NCBI GenBank assembly: GCA_024743315.1
Contig: JANSWU010000001.1
Span: 682,001 to 746,000 of the forward strand
Reading direction: 5' to 3'
DNA: 64,000 nt
Source of the DNA: Hyphomonadaceae bacterium
GTDB taxonomy: Bacteria; Pseudomonadota; Alphaproteobacteria; Caulobacterales; Hyphomonadaceae
The translations under genes were made by a program, and so were the position numbers. Below the pieces are notes generated by a model, which was not told the origin of the DNA, made no database searches, and saw only the letters and a program-made list of their open reading frames with translations. How positions within the stretch are numbered: the stretch's first letter is position 1; each line of letters opens with the position of its first letter. Below, in pieces: positions 54,182 to 63,650 of this stretch.

Positions 54182-56263
54182 ATGTCTGATGAGAAAAAAC
54201 TCAAGAAGAATCTGACCCTGTTTGACGTCTATGCCGTCTCTACCGGGGCCATGTTCAGTTCAGGATTTTTCCTGCTGCCTGGCATTGCCGCAAGCTATAC
54301 TGGCGATTCTGTCTATCTCGCCTACCTCATGGCGGGCTTCCTGATCATTCCGGCCATGCTGTGTATGGCGGAATTGTCCACGGCGATGCCGAAGGCCGGC
54401 GGCACCTATTATTTCCTCGACCGCGCGCTCGGGCCCCTGTTTGGGACAATTGGCGGTCTCGGGTCTTGGATCGCGGTCGTGTTCAAGAGCGCTTTTGCCC
54501 TGGTTGGTATGGGCGCTTATCTCAGCCTTTATCTCGATGTCCCGATCCTCGTCCTGGCGGTGATCCTGACACTCGTATTTGGGCTCATCAATGCCGTCGG
54601 GGCGAAAGAAACCACGCTGCTGCAGCGCATTCTTGTCGGCACATTGGTGGTGATCCTGGCCGCATTCGTGATCCTCGGCCTCGCCCATACAGGCGTCGCG
54701 GATGGTCTGCGGCCAAATGCGGGCGAGCAGCCTTTCTTTACCGCCGGAACCGTCGGCTTTGTGGCCACAATCGGCTTGGTGTTTGTGTCTTATGCCGGCC
54801 TCACAAAAGTTGCGAGCGTGGCCGAAGAAGTGCAGAGCCCCGACCGCAACATTCCGCTCGGCATGGTCCTGTCCCTGATGACCGCGACAGCGATCTACAC
54901 ACTTGGCCTGGTCGTGATCATCGCCATCCTCCCGATTGAAGAATTATATGGCAGCCTGACACCCGTGGCAGATGCGGGACGCTATTTTGTCGGCGACTGG
55001 CCGTTCGATTTGGGCGTCATTCTGATCGTTGTCTCGGCGATCGCAGCCTTTGCCTCGACGGGCAATGCCGGGATTATGTCGGCCAGCCGATACCCATATG
55101 CGATGGCAAAAGACAAATTGCTGCCGGATCGTTTTGCTGCAATCGGCCGCTTCGGCACGCCAGTGTTCTCGATTGCAGTGACGACCCTGAGCATGGTCGC
55201 GGTCTTGCTGCTCTTCAATGTCGAGGCCGTGGCCAAGCTGGCCAGTGCCTTCCAGCTCTTCCTGTTCGGTCTGGTCAGCGTTGCCGTGATTGTCATGCGC
55301 GAAAGCCGGATTGCAACCTACAAACCTGGCTTCCGATTGCCCTTCTATCCCTGGCTGCCCATTCTTGGGATCCTGATTTCTTTCTGGCTGATTGTCGAAA
55401 TGGGCATTCTGGCCATCGGCTTTACCGGCATGTTGACGATTGCCTGCGCGCTCTGGTTCCAGTTCTACGCCTCCGGACAGCTGGCACGTCGCGGCGCGAT
55501 TTATCACGTCCACGAGCGGCTTGGCCAAATGCGCTATGAAGGTCTTGAGCGCGAGCTGATGACCATCATTCATGACCGCACACAAAAGCAGAATCTGACT
55601 TATGAGGCCCTGATCGCGCGAAGTGTGGTGCACACTTACAGCCATGGCACTTACTCGCGCGAGATGATCATCGATGAGATCAAGAATATCGGGCACAGCA
55701 CCTATGAGATCGATGAATCGATTATGGACGCGGTCTTCGAAACCGGCTCGGCCACCTTGCATCCGCTGAGCGATCATGTCCTGCTCGCCTATCGTAGCCA
55801 TCCAGATCTGACGAGCCCGGAACTGGTTGTCTTCCGCTTCACAAAGCAGGCGCGCATGGACATGGAAGAGGCCAAGGATGTGCATACAATCATGATGCTG
55901 ATCTGCCCGCGCAAGCCCGCCGGCCTCGATCTCAGATTGGCGGGTCACCTCGCCGAAGTTGTCCAGTCTTTTGATTTCGAACGCCGCTGGTTGTCGGCGA
56001 CCTCGGACAAGGAAATGAATGAAATCCTGATGCGGGATGACCATTTCCTGCACGCGCCGATCTCGGATCTCGGCTCATTACAGGATTATGTCGGGCGACC
56101 GCTTTCAGAAATTGACCTGCCGGGCAGTTGCTTGATCGCAATCATTGAGCGCGATGGCGACATCATCATCGCAGCCCCGAAGGAAACGTTACAGCCCGGT
56201 GATCATGTCGCTGTGATTGGTGAACCGGAAGATCTCACGCTATTGGTGAAAGGGCAGGCTTAA
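54182..56263 (+). CDS. APC-family permease fused to PTS EIIA-like and TrkA-C domains
   Basis: A 693-residue inner-membrane protein. Residues 10-430 are an amino acid/polyamine/organocation permease with about 12 helices (GAMFSSGFFLLPGIAAS, AELSTAMPKAGGTYYFLDRA, ASRYPYAMAKD). Residues about 475-618 look like a type 2 EIIA domain, with GSATLHPLSDHVLLAYRS in which His527 matches the phospho-histidine site. Residues about 630-692 are a TrkA-C (RCK_C) domain (LPGSCLIAIIERDGD, ETLQPGDHVAVIGEPEDL). The cytoplasmic domains probably gate transport by phosphorylation or ligand binding. Overlaps convergent pyrF by 4 nt. Confidence 0.9.
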   Translation: MSDEKKLKKNLTLFDVYAVSTGAMFSSGFFLLPGIAASYTGDSVYLAYLMAGFLIIPAMLCMAELSTAMPKAGGTYYFLDRALGPLFGTIGGLGSWIAVVFKSAFALVGMGAYLSLYLDVPILVLAVILTLVFGLINAVGAKETTLLQRILVGTLVVILAAFVILGLAHTGVADGLRPNAGEQPFFTAGTVGFVATIGLVFVSYAGLTKVASVAEEVQSPDRNIPLGMVLSLMTATAIYTLGLVVIIAILPIEELYGSLTPVADAGRYFVGDWPFDLGVILIVVSAIAAFASTGNAGIMSASRYPYAMAKDKLLPDRFAAIGRFGTPVFSIAVTTLSMVAVLLLFNVEAVAKLASAFQLFLFGLVSVAVIVMRESRIATYKPGFRLPFYPWLPILGILISFWLIVEMGILAIGFTGMLTIACALWFQFYASGQLARRGAIYHVHERLGQMRYEGLERELMTIIHDRTQKQNLTYEALIARSVVHTYSHGTYSREMIIDEIKNIGHSTYEIDESIMDAVFETGSATLHPLSDHVLLAYRSHPDLTSPELVVFRFTKQARMDMEEAKDVHTIMMLICPRKPAGLDLRLAGHLAEVVQSFDFERRWLSATSDKEMNEILMRDDHFLHAPISDLGSLQDYVGRPLSEIDLPGSCLIAIIERDGDIIIAAPKETLQPGDHVAVIGEPEDLTLLVKGQA

Positions 56264-57120
56264 AGCGCTTGTTTGAGATCAGCCTGGGCGGTGTCAATCG
56301 CGGCGCCAACCAGTTGCTTCCAGGCGTCTATTGAAGACGCCTCATCAGCCCCTTGCGGGAAGGTTAAAGATCGCGATGCGTTGACGCAGCCGCCCTCCCC
56401 ATCGACAAAACCGGCCACAGCATCTGAAGCCCCCGCGCCTTGCGCGCCATAGCCGGGGACGAGAAACAGAGCGCTCGGTGCCAGCGTCCGTAAATGCCGC
56501 GCTTCATCAGGGCCCGTCGCGCCGGTCACCAGCATCAGGCCGGACCACCCACAATCACCTTGAAGCTGCGAGATCATCGGCGCCAGGCTCTCAACCACGC
56601 GTGCAAATAAAGGCGCGCCTTCGAGACTGCGGGCCTGATAATCGGCGCTGCCCGGATTGCTGGTTCGGGCGAGAACGATCACGCCTTTGCCGCTGGCTTT
56701 GGCGGTTCGCACGTGTGGCTCCAGCGTATCGAGGCCCATATAAGGGTTTACGGTGAGCGCGTCACACGCAAATGGCGCATCCTCAGCCAGATAGGCTGCG
56801 GCATAACCTTCCGCAGTCGAGCCAATATCCCCGCGCTTGGCATCTGCGAGGACGATCAGACCGGCCTCTTTGGCCGCTGCACAGACACGCGACAGGGCGC
56901 GCATGCCTTGCCAGCCATGGCGTTCAAACAGGCCGACTTGTGGCTTGACAATACCGGCGCGGGACGTGGTCGCTTCGATCACAGCTTTGCCCCAGGCTTC
57001 CAACCCATCCGGCGTGTCGCCCCCGAACAGGGCCGGAATACGTCCCGCATGCGGATCAATACCGACACAGAGCGGGCCGTGCGCGCGGGTTTTGGCAATG
57101 AAGCGATCGGCGAAGGTCAA
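56260..57120 (-). CDS. pyrF: Orotidine-5'-phosphate decarboxylase (type 2)
   Basis: Last step of UMP synthesis. The 286-residue enzyme is of the longer type 2 form. The catalytic block is VLADAKRGDIGSTAEGYA, the phosphate-binding end is VPGYGAQGAGASD, and PLCVGIDPHAG starts the barrel. It is the last gene of a leftward DUF350-protease-pyrF run, 3 nt after the protease gene, so pyrimidine synthesis here is driven by an envelope-gene promoter. Confidence 0.95.
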   Translation of the reverse strand: MTFADRFIAKTRAHGPLCVGIDPHAGRIPALFGGDTPDGLEAWGKAVIEATTSRAGIVKPQVGLFERHGWQGMRALSRVCAAAKEAGLIVLADAKRGDIGSTAEGYAAAYLAEDAPFACDALTVNPYMGLDTLEPHVRTAKASGKGVIVLARTSNPGSADYQARSLEGAPLFARVVESLAPMISQLQGDCGWSGLMLVTGATGPDEARHLRTLAPSALFLVPGYGAQGAGASDAVAGFVDGEGGCVNASRSLTFPQGADEASSIDAWKQLVGAAIDTAQADLKQAL

Positions 57121-57123
57121 AGT

Positions 57124-57954
57124 CTAATCATCCACGCTGCAGGCGACTTTGACGACCTGCAGATTACGCCGAGCATAGTCGGCTTCGCGGCCATAGGTGC
57201 TCGAGGAAAACGAGCGCGGGGCCTCGCCAATCGTTTCGGCCCCGGTCGCCTTGATGAATTCAGCCACGGCTTCGGGCGCAGCTGTGTAAATTCGACCGCG
57301 TCGAGCGCTTTCAGCGACAATCACGCCCCGGACCGCGCCGGTTTCATCATAGACTGGGCCACCGCTGAGACCACCAAGCGAGCCCATCAGGCCGCGCGTG
57401 CGACCGGTCTCGGCCCAAGCGAGAACGGATTCACTGTTCGAGCGTCGCCCGCGCGAAATCAGGTTTGATCGCGACAGTAGGCGCGAGGCCGCTTCACCCG
57501 GGCGCCCCTGCGGGTAGCCGACATGAAACCCATAAGTGCCGACGCGCAAATCATTCTCTGTATTGATCGTGGCTGGGTTCGGACTGGTATCGGTCTCGAT
57601 CAATGCCAGATCGTATTTTTCGGAAATCACCACGCTGTTGGCTGGATCATATTGTCCAGGCGCAACCAAAAGGGCGACATCATTACAGCCTTCCACGACA
57701 TGGCGGGCGGTCAGCCATTGCCCGCGATTATTGATCGCAAAGGCCGTCCCGATGCCGCTTTTTGGCGATGTCACCTGAACCAGGACGCGCTCATCGAAGG
57801 CGGATGGCGGCGGCAACATGGCGCCTTCTTCCTGGATCGCTTCTGGCGGAGGTGGCGGTGCATCATCCGTGCCGCCGGAAAAGATCGCCCAGAGGACCAC
57901 GGCCAGCACCAGCGCGTAAATGATCCAATCGGGGATCCACCTCAACACGTTCAT
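57124..57954 (-). CDS. Membrane-anchored trypsin-like serine protease
   Basis: A 276-residue protein with one N-terminal helix (about 10-27), a proline-rich linker (APPPPPEAIQ) and a chymotrypsin-fold protease. The triad is His85 (LTARHVVEG), Asp115 (YDLALIE) and Ser197 (GGLSGGPV). No PDZ domain is present, unlike DegP/HtrA. It faces the periplasm and may act in envelope stress or protein maturation. Nine nt separate it from the DUF350 gene upstream and three from pyrF downstream. Confidence 0.9.
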   Translation of the reverse strand: MNVLRWIPDWIIYALVLAVVLWAIFSGGTDDAPPPPPEAIQEEGAMLPPPSAFDERVLVQVTSPKSGIGTAFAINNRGQWLTARHVVEGCNDVALLVAPGQYDPANSVVISEKYDLALIETDTSPNPATINTENDLRVGTYGFHVGYPQGRPGEAASRLLSRSNLISRGRRSNSESVLAWAETGRTRGLMGSLGGLSGGPVYDETGAVRGVIVAESARRGRIYTAAPEAVAEFIKATGAETIGEAPRSFSSSTYGREADYARRNLQVVKVACSVDD

Positions 57955-57963
57955 TCGCTCCTT

Positions 57964-58395
57964 TTATACCCGACCCAGATTTGGATCCCACAGCCCGGCC
58001 GCCAAAAGCATTGCCACGGCAAGCTTCGAGGCGATCAAGACAATGGCGGCACCCGCTTCGTCATTTTGAATACGACTAGGTATGTCCCGCAAGATCATGT
58101 CGATAATACGATAGGTCAGGAGTTGCAGAAGCAAAGCCACGCTGCCCCATAAGAGCAGGTCGACCAGGGTCAGGCTCGAGGCGAGGCAGGAAGCAATCGG
58201 AATCGCCAGGCCGGTAATTGCGCCGGCTAGGGCCAAGCCAGCAGCGCCATTTCCACCGCGCACCAGAGCAAGTTCTTTCCAGGGCGTGAGAAGAATATAG
58301 ATGGTGCTCGCAACGAGGAGCAAAACACCTGCGGTGCCGGTCATCAGGAGAAAATCAGGGAAGCCCTGACGAAAAGATTCAAGCGTTGCCGTCAT
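57964..58395 (-). CDS. DUF350 family membrane protein
   Basis: A 143-residue protein with four membrane helices (about 15-35, 52-72, 78-98, 112-136) arranged as in DUF350 proteins such as YjfL. VRGGNGAAGLALAGAITGLAIPI is the family signature. Function unknown. First gene of the operon with the protease and pyrF; divergent from the hydroxybutyrate dehydrogenase (80 nt between starts). Confidence 0.85.
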   Translation of the reverse strand: MTATLESFRQGFPDFLLMTGTAGVLLLVASTIYILLTPWKELALVRGGNGAAGLALAGAITGLAIPIASCLASSLTLVDLLLWGSVALLLQLLTYRIIDMILRDIPSRIQNDEAGAAIVLIASKLAVAMLLAAGLWDPNLGRV

Positions 58396-58475
58396 CGATA
58401 AAAATCTCGTCTGTTAAGCCACCCGCATTTGCTCTAACGAAGCCTCGGGATGCACTCAAGATGAAAGGACGCAAA

Positions 58476-59258
58476 ATGCTCAAAGGAAAAACTGCTTTGG
58501 TCACAGGATCGACCAGCGGCATCGGTTTGGGAATTGCGAAAGCGCTTGCGGAACAAGGCGCTGATATTGTTTTGAGTGGGCTTGCCACGGATGAAGAAGC
58601 CGCGGCCCTGAAGCAAGAATTATCGGAATCTTATGGCGTAAAAGCTGGTTTCTCTGGCGCCAATCTGACCGATCCGGACGCGATTGAAGGGATGATGGGT
58701 TATGTCGCGCGTGATTTTGGCGGGGCCGATATTCTGGTCAACAATGCTGGCGTGCAGCACGTTTCTCCGATTGAAGACTTCCCGGTCGCGCGCTGGGACT
58801 TGATCATCTCGCTCAATCTATCGGCCGCCTTCCACACCACGCGCATGGCGATCACCGGGATGAAGGAGAAGGGCTGGGGTCGGATCATCAATACCGCCTC
58901 CGCGCACGCCCTGGTCGCGTCCCCCTATAAGTCGGCCTATGTCGCCGCCAAACATGGCATTGCCGGTTTGACCAAAGTTGTGGCCCTGGAAGGCGCCGAG
59001 CATGGCGTGCGCTGCAATGCGATCTGTCCAGGCTATGTCTACACGCCGCTGGTGGAAGGTCAGGTGGCCGATACGGCCAAGGCGCGGGGCATCACTGAAG
59101 AGGAAGTGAAACGCGATGTCCTTCTGGCGGCGCAGCCAACCAAGGAATTCGTGACTACAGAACAGATTGGCGCCTTTGCCGCATTCCTTTGTGGGCCTGG
59201 CGGGGACGGCATCAATGGCGCCATTCTCAGCATGGATGGCGGATGGGTCGCCCAATAG
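58476..59258 (+). CDS. 3-hydroxybutyrate dehydrogenase
   Basis: NAD-dependent oxidation of (R)-3-hydroxybutyrate to acetoacetate, used in polyhydroxybutyrate and ketone-body turnover. The 260-residue SDR has GSTSGIGLGIAKAL, NNAGVQHVSPIEDFP, the Ser/Tyr/Lys site NTASAHALVASPYKSAYVAAKHG, and the family's PTKEFVTTEQIG end block. ATG 58476 has AAGGA just upstream. No phaA/B/C genes are near. Confidence 0.92.
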   Translation: MLKGKTALVTGSTSGIGLGIAKALAEQGADIVLSGLATDEEAAALKQELSESYGVKAGFSGANLTDPDAIEGMMGYVARDFGGADILVNNAGVQHVSPIEDFPVARWDLIISLNLSAAFHTTRMAITGMKEKGWGRIINTASAHALVASPYKSAYVAAKHGIAGLTKVVALEGAEHGVRCNAICPGYVYTPLVEGQVADTAKARGITEEEVKRDVLLAAQPTKEFVTTEQIGAFAAFLCGPGGDGINGAILSMDGGWVAQ

Positions 59259-59385
59259 GTTTTGCCTATCATTTAGATAGCTGCTTTTAGGCAGGCAAAT
59301 CTAATCAAGGGTCATTGATATCGGATCGTTAATCCGGTAGCTGGCTAATCAATTCGGCATCAGCCGGGCGAGATCAGGAGCCGCT

Positions 59386-60429
59386 ATGTCCCTTGCTGGT
59401 TATGAGATTTTTGCCCTGATTGGTTTCTTCTTTGCCGCCTATGCGGTGATTGCCAACGACTCGATCCAAACGCTCGGCACCTTCCTCGCCTCGAATTCAC
59501 ACCGCCCTTGGTGGCTGCTTTGGATGTTTGCCGCCGGCATCATGGTTGCGGCGCTGATTTTCCAGCTCTTTTTTGGCGGCGGTGATATTGCCGACGGAAA
59601 ACTGAACAAGATTCCATATCCAGAAGGTGGCATTCAATGGTGGCACGCGCTGCCGCCCATCGTGCTGCTTTTCTTGACCCGATTTGGCATCCCGGTCTCG
59701 ACCACATTCCTGGTCTTGACGGTGTTTGCCCTGTCGGGTGGGTCGGCGACCGAAGGCGTGATGGGTAGCATGCTGCTCAAGTCGCTGCTCGGTTATGTCG
59801 TCGCCTTCGCGGCTGGCGCGGCCGTGTGGCTGCTGATCTCGCGCATGTGGGAAGTCTGGGTCGGCCGGACCCGCGACGATGATGAGCGCCTCCACCCGAT
59901 GTGGACGGTCTTCCAATGGGGGACAACAGGGTTCCTTTGGTGGACCTGGTTGCTGCAGGATTTTGCCAATATCTTTGTCTTCATGCCGCGTGAGCCGGTT
60001 TTCGCTGATGATGGAACCATCACGATGATGGTGTTCAAGCCAGAAGTGATTGTCGGCGGCGCGCTGCTGATGGCAGCGATGATGGCGTATATTTTCAAGA
60101 CGCGTGGCGGCGAGATCCAGAAGATCGTCCTCTCGAAAACGCATACGACGGATATTCGCGCAGCCACCATTGTCGACCTGATTTATGCGATCGTATTGTT
60201 CTATTTCAAAGAAATGAATGATGTGCCGATGAGCACAACCTGGGTCTTCCTGGGCCTGTTGGCGGGCCGCGAAATGGCGATTTCCTTTGTCACCGCCTTG
60301 CGCGAACGTGGGGCAGCGATGATGGATGTCGGCTCAGATGCGGGCCGCGCCCTGATCGGGCTTGTGATCAGCGTCATTCTGGCGGTCGGTATGCCATGGG
60401 CGGCCACCGGGCAAATGCCAACTTTCTAA
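59386..60429 (+). CDS. PiT-like transporter (divergent inorganic phosphate transporter family)
   Basis: A 347-residue membrane protein with about nine helices. It has two PiT-like repeats: NDSIQTLGTFLAS and FGIPVSTTFLVLTVFAL in the first half, NDVPMSTTWVFLGLLAGRE in the second. These fit the Asn-Asp and Pro-Val-Ser-Thr-Thr hallmarks of the PiT family, but other residues diverge. Phosphate or another anion is possible. ATG 59386 is preceded by GATCAGGAGC. It is followed 6 nt later by convergent purA. Confidence 0.75.
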   Translation: MSLAGYEIFALIGFFFAAYAVIANDSIQTLGTFLASNSHRPWWLLWMFAAGIMVAALIFQLFFGGGDIADGKLNKIPYPEGGIQWWHALPPIVLLFLTRFGIPVSTTFLVLTVFALSGGSATEGVMGSMLLKSLLGYVVAFAAGAAVWLLISRMWEVWVGRTRDDDERLHPMWTVFQWGTTGFLWWTWLLQDFANIFVFMPREPVFADDGTITMMVFKPEVIVGGALLMAAMMAYIFKTRGGEIQKIVLSKTHTTDIRAATIVDLIYAIVLFYFKEMNDVPMSTTWVFLGLLAGREMAISFVTALRERGAAMMDVGSDAGRALIGLVISVILAVGMPWAATGQMPTF

Positions 60430-60435
60430 AAACCC

Positions 60436-61734
60436 TTAGCGCTGTTCGAACGGATCGCGCATCAGGATCACGTCTTCGCGCTCTGGCGAGGTCGAGACCA
60501 GGGCGCATGGCTTGCCGACCAGTTCTTCCAGGCGGCGGACATATTTGACCGCTTCGGCCGGCAGATCGTTCCAGGACCGGGCGCCACGGGTTGAGCCACT
60601 CCAACCGGGCATGGTCTCATAGATGGGCTCGACCGCTTCCTGAGCAGCCGCTGTCGCTGGCAGGTAATCCAGGACCTCATCGCCGAGCCGGTAGCCGGTA
60701 CAGACTTTGATTTCATCCATGCCGTCGAGCACATCGAGCTTGGTCAGCGCCAGGCCGTCCACACCCGAGACCGCACAAGCCTGGCGCACCATCACTGCAT
60801 CAAACCAACCACAGCGCCGGGCGCGGCCTGTGACCGTACCGAATTCATGCCCGCGCTCGCCAAGACCTTGTCCGATTTCATCGAACAATTCAGTTGGGAA
60901 CGGGCCCGTGCCGACGCGGGTCGTATAGGCCTTGGCCAAGCCCAGCACATAGCTGACCGCGCGGGGGCCGAGCCCGGTGCCGGCGGCGGCCTGACCCGAG
61001 ACGACATTGGAGGAGGTGACAAACGGATAGGTGCCGTGATCGACATCCAGCATCACGCCTTGTGCGCCTTCAAAGAGGATGCGGCGGCCGAGTTTCTGGC
61101 TTTCGCCGAGTACTTTCCAGGCGGGCCCGGCAAAGGCGAGAATCTTCGGTGCGATTTCGAGCAGCTCGGCTTTCAGTGCGGCGGCATCCGGGGCGTCCAG
61201 CCCGAGACCCGTGCGCAGCGGGGCATGGTGCGCGATCAGGCGTTCCAGCTTCTGGTCCAAGGCCGCTTCGTCAGCAAGATCCGCGACTCGAATGGCGCGG
61301 CGCCCGACCTTGTCTTCATAGGCGGGGCCAATGCCGCGCTTGGTCGTGCCAATCTTGGCCTTGTCGCTCGCCGCGCCTTCGCGGGCGGCATCAAGATCGC
61401 GGTGCCAGGGCAGAATCAGGCAAGCGGTCTCGGCCAAAAGCAAATCGTCCGGCGTCAGCTGGATGCCGGCTTTTTCCATATTTTCGAGCTCGGAAAGGAG
61501 TTGCCAGGGATCGACCACAACGCCATTGCCGATCACCGAAAGCTTGCCGCCGCGCACGACGCCGGAAGGTAGTAGATTGAGCTTGTAGGTCGTGCCGTCG
61601 ATGACCAGCGTGTGACCGGCATTATGGCCGCCCTGGAAGCGCGCCACGACGTCGGCGCGATGCGACAACCAATCGACAATCTTGCCCTTACCTTCATCAC
61701 CCCATTGGGCGCCGACTACGACAACACCAGCCAT
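60436..61734 (-). CDS. purA: Adenylosuccinate synthetase
   Basis: GTP-dependent ligation of aspartate to IMP in AMP synthesis. The 432-residue enzyme has [17 protein letters not shown] (IMP/GTP site), [22 protein letters not shown], the GTP loop [10 protein letters not shown] and the switch [15 protein letters not shown] 61734 follows the usual [18 protein letters not shown] (in part) start; the longer frame is rejected. The 153-nt leader shared with the divergent gene contains a 9-bp direct repeat AATTCGATC (twice). Confidence 0.97.
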   Translation of the reverse strand: MAGVVVVGAQWGDEGKGKIVDWLSHRADVVARFQGGHNAGHTLVIDGTTYKLNLLPSGVVRGGKLSVIGNGVVVDPWQLLSELENMEKAGIQLTPDDLLLAETACLILPWHRDLDAAREGAASDKAKIGTTKRGIGPAYEDKVGRRAIRVADLADEAALDQKLERLIAHHAPLRTGLGLDAPDAAALKAELLEIAPKILAFAGPAWKVLGESQKLGRRILFEGAQGVMLDVDHGTYPFVTSSNVVSGQAAAGTGLGPRAVSYVLGLAKAYTTRVGTGPFPTELFDEIGQGLGERGHEFGTVTGRARRCGWFDAVMVRQACAVSGVDGLALTKLDVLDGMDEIKVCTGYRLGDEVLDYLPATAAAQEAVEPIYETMPGWSGSTRGARSWNDLPAEAVKYVRRLEELVGKPCALVSTSPEREDVILMRDPFEQR

Positions 61735-61887
61735 GCCGAAAACTCCGTCTCGATTGAACCCGCGCCAATGACCGCGATTGAGGTGAAAAAGCAAGGCCCT
61801 CGCTGGTCAAATCGGGATGGTTAATTCGATCAAATTCGATCGATTGATTTATCCGTATCCGAACAGTGTTTTGCTAGACGGTACAGA

Positions 61888-62727
61888 ATGAGGGCAGAAT
61901 TGATTTTGAAATGGCCAGCCTTGCTGCGCATGGGCACGGCTTTTATCGGCGCTGGCTTATGTGTGGCGCAACCATCCACGAGCAGTGTGATTGATCGCCC
62001 GCATTTCAAGGTCGACGGCGTGGCGATTGTCTGGGCCGCAGATGCGAGCCAAAACACGCCGATCGTATCCGACTTTATTGTCGATGGCGCAGCGGCTGAT
62101 ATCGACCTGATCGGCGGCGATGTGCACACGGTCGTCACCGGGACGCTCGATGCGCTGGATGACAGTTTTGCTGACGGGACCGGCGCGACGCTACGCATTC
62201 AGAATATCCAGGGCGGGCCCAATCAGACGACGCGGCAAGGAGACCGGTTCACGTCCTCTTCGGATGTGCTGAACCCCTTTCAATTGCGCGGTAATACCGA
62301 TGTCCGGACCATACGCAGCGATATTCTCAGCAGTTTCTATGTCGCCACCAACAAAGCCTTCAACATTGATGTGATCGCTGCGCCGGTCGGAGATCCAGCA
62401 GATCTCAACCTGATCCGCTTGCGCATGCGCATGACCCAATCGGGCAATGATGCTGGCCTGTCATTCGGCAGCTCGGCGCAGATTCCGCATTCCGGAAACG
62501 GCGCGGCGTCCGGCGTGCAATGGGGCGGCTATCGACGCTTGTCGACTCTGACCGGTGGGCGCGATATTTTCCGTGGCAATCGGCGCACCGCCGCGGCTCC
62601 CGGCTCTATCGCAGACCAATCGGTGCGCTTTGATCTCGATTATCGCTGGAACACAGGAAACATTGATCTCAGCGACGGCACGTTCGATGTCGAAGCCGAG
62701 GTCATCTACACGGTCTATATTCCATAA
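61888..62727 (+). CDS. Secreted hypothetical protein, paralogue of the gene at 1077
   Basis: A 279-residue exported protein. VIDRPHF starts the mature part, followed by [59 protein letters not shown] and [18 protein letters not shown], ending VIYTVYIP. Each block recurs in the protein at 1077, usually with more than half of residues identical, but the EF-hand-like loop there is absent. The signal peptide is long; Met1 or Met15 (MGTAFIGAGL) may be the start, and no good Shine-Dalgarno sequence is seen. Function unknown. Confidence 0.82.
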   Translation: MRAELILKWPALLRMGTAFIGAGLCVAQPSTSSVIDRPHFKVDGVAIVWAADASQNTPIVSDFIVDGAAADIDLIGGDVHTVVTGTLDALDDSFADGTGATLRIQNIQGGPNQTTRQGDRFTSSSDVLNPFQLRGNTDVRTIRSDILSSFYVATNKAFNIDVIAAPVGDPADLNLIRLRMRMTQSGNDAGLSFGSSAQIPHSGNGAASGVQWGGYRRLSTLTGGRDIFRGNRRTAAAPGSIADQSVRFDLDYRWNTGNIDLSDGTFDVEAEVIYTVYIP

Positions 62728-63606
62728 TCAGTGGAAAATGGCCGGTTTGGATTCTTGAAAACGTTTATGTGCGCGCGCCAGCGAGGCCTGCTGCCTTGAT
62801 GGCGCCATGCCATAAGTCTGCTCGCGCAGGAAATTCATCAATTCCTGGCGCTTACCCGCATTGGCGAGCACATCCGGGGTCAGCGTTTCGCCAATATGGA
62901 CAGGGATGGCGGTCCCAACCCGGCGTTTCACTTCCCGGAAAATCAGCGCCAGGCGCAACTCAATCGACATATGACTGGCCCACTGGAACAAGCGCGAATT
63001 TTGGCCTTCAAAAAAGATCGGCGTCACATGGGCTTCACTATGGCTGATCAGTTTCGCGGTGAACGGTTTCCAAGTGTCGTCAACGGCGCGCCGACTGAAC
63101 GGGGTCGGCGAGGTCGAGACGCCGCCTGCCGGGAAGACAATAATACACTCACCATTCTTTAGCCGATCCAGGCTCTCGGCGCGTGTTTTGATATTCGTCG
63201 CGCGGGCCTCCTTGGTGTTGGCGAAGTCGATGGGCAGCAACCATTCACGGGCTTCCGGCGCGCCATCCAACACCGCATTGGTGAGCACTTTAAAGTCTGC
63301 GCGCCGCAAAGAGATCAGCCATGAGATTAGAAGTCCGTCGAGGACTCCGAAAGGATGGTTCGCGACAACAACCAGGGGGCCCTCGGAGGGGATCTGGGCC
63401 AGCCGACTGGTCGAGAACTCCACATCCAGGTTCAAGAGCTTGATGGCCGCCGCAAAGAACGGCTCATGAGTAAGGTCGGCCCGATAGGTTTCGTACAGCT
63501 TTTGCAGATAGGGCTGGCCCGAAAGCCGCTCGATCGTGCGCACCATGCGCCGCTTCAGCGGGTGCTCAAAATAGGCCGCATACGAAAGCTTCGGGGTTTC
63601 CTCCAT
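62728..63606 (-). CDS. Lysophospholipid acyltransferase family protein
   Basis: A 292-residue membrane-associated acyltransferase of the PlsC/hemolysin-like kind. The acceptor site is NHPFGVLDG (the H-x4-D variant with Asn before His), and the second motif is IVFPAGGVSTS. It likely acylates lysophospholipid or lyso-ornithine-lipid-like substrates. The ATG at 63606 is chosen; a TTG at 63645 would add 13 residues, and neither has a good ribosome binding site. The J-domain gene lies just upstream on the same strand. Confidence 0.85.
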   Translation of the reverse strand: MEETPKLSYAAYFEHPLKRRMVRTIERLSGQPYLQKLYETYRADLTHEPFFAAAIKLLNLDVEFSTSRLAQIPSEGPLVVVANHPFGVLDGLLISWLISLRRADFKVLTNAVLDGAPEAREWLLPIDFANTKEARATNIKTRAESLDRLKNGECIIVFPAGGVSTSPTPFSRRAVDDTWKPFTAKLISHSEAHVTPIFFEGQNSRLFQWASHMSIELRLALIFREVKRRVGTAIPVHIGETLTPDVLANAGKRQELMNFLREQTYGMAPSRQQASLARAHKRFQESKPAIFH

Positions 63607-63650
63607 GCCCTCAAATTGCTCTGATTTTGGGGTTTCAGCAAGCAAACGGC

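Noticed and set aside
54944-56053. Long antisense frame inside the APC permease gene
   Set aside because: Shadow of GC-rich coding; product is His/Gln/Asp-rich without motifs.
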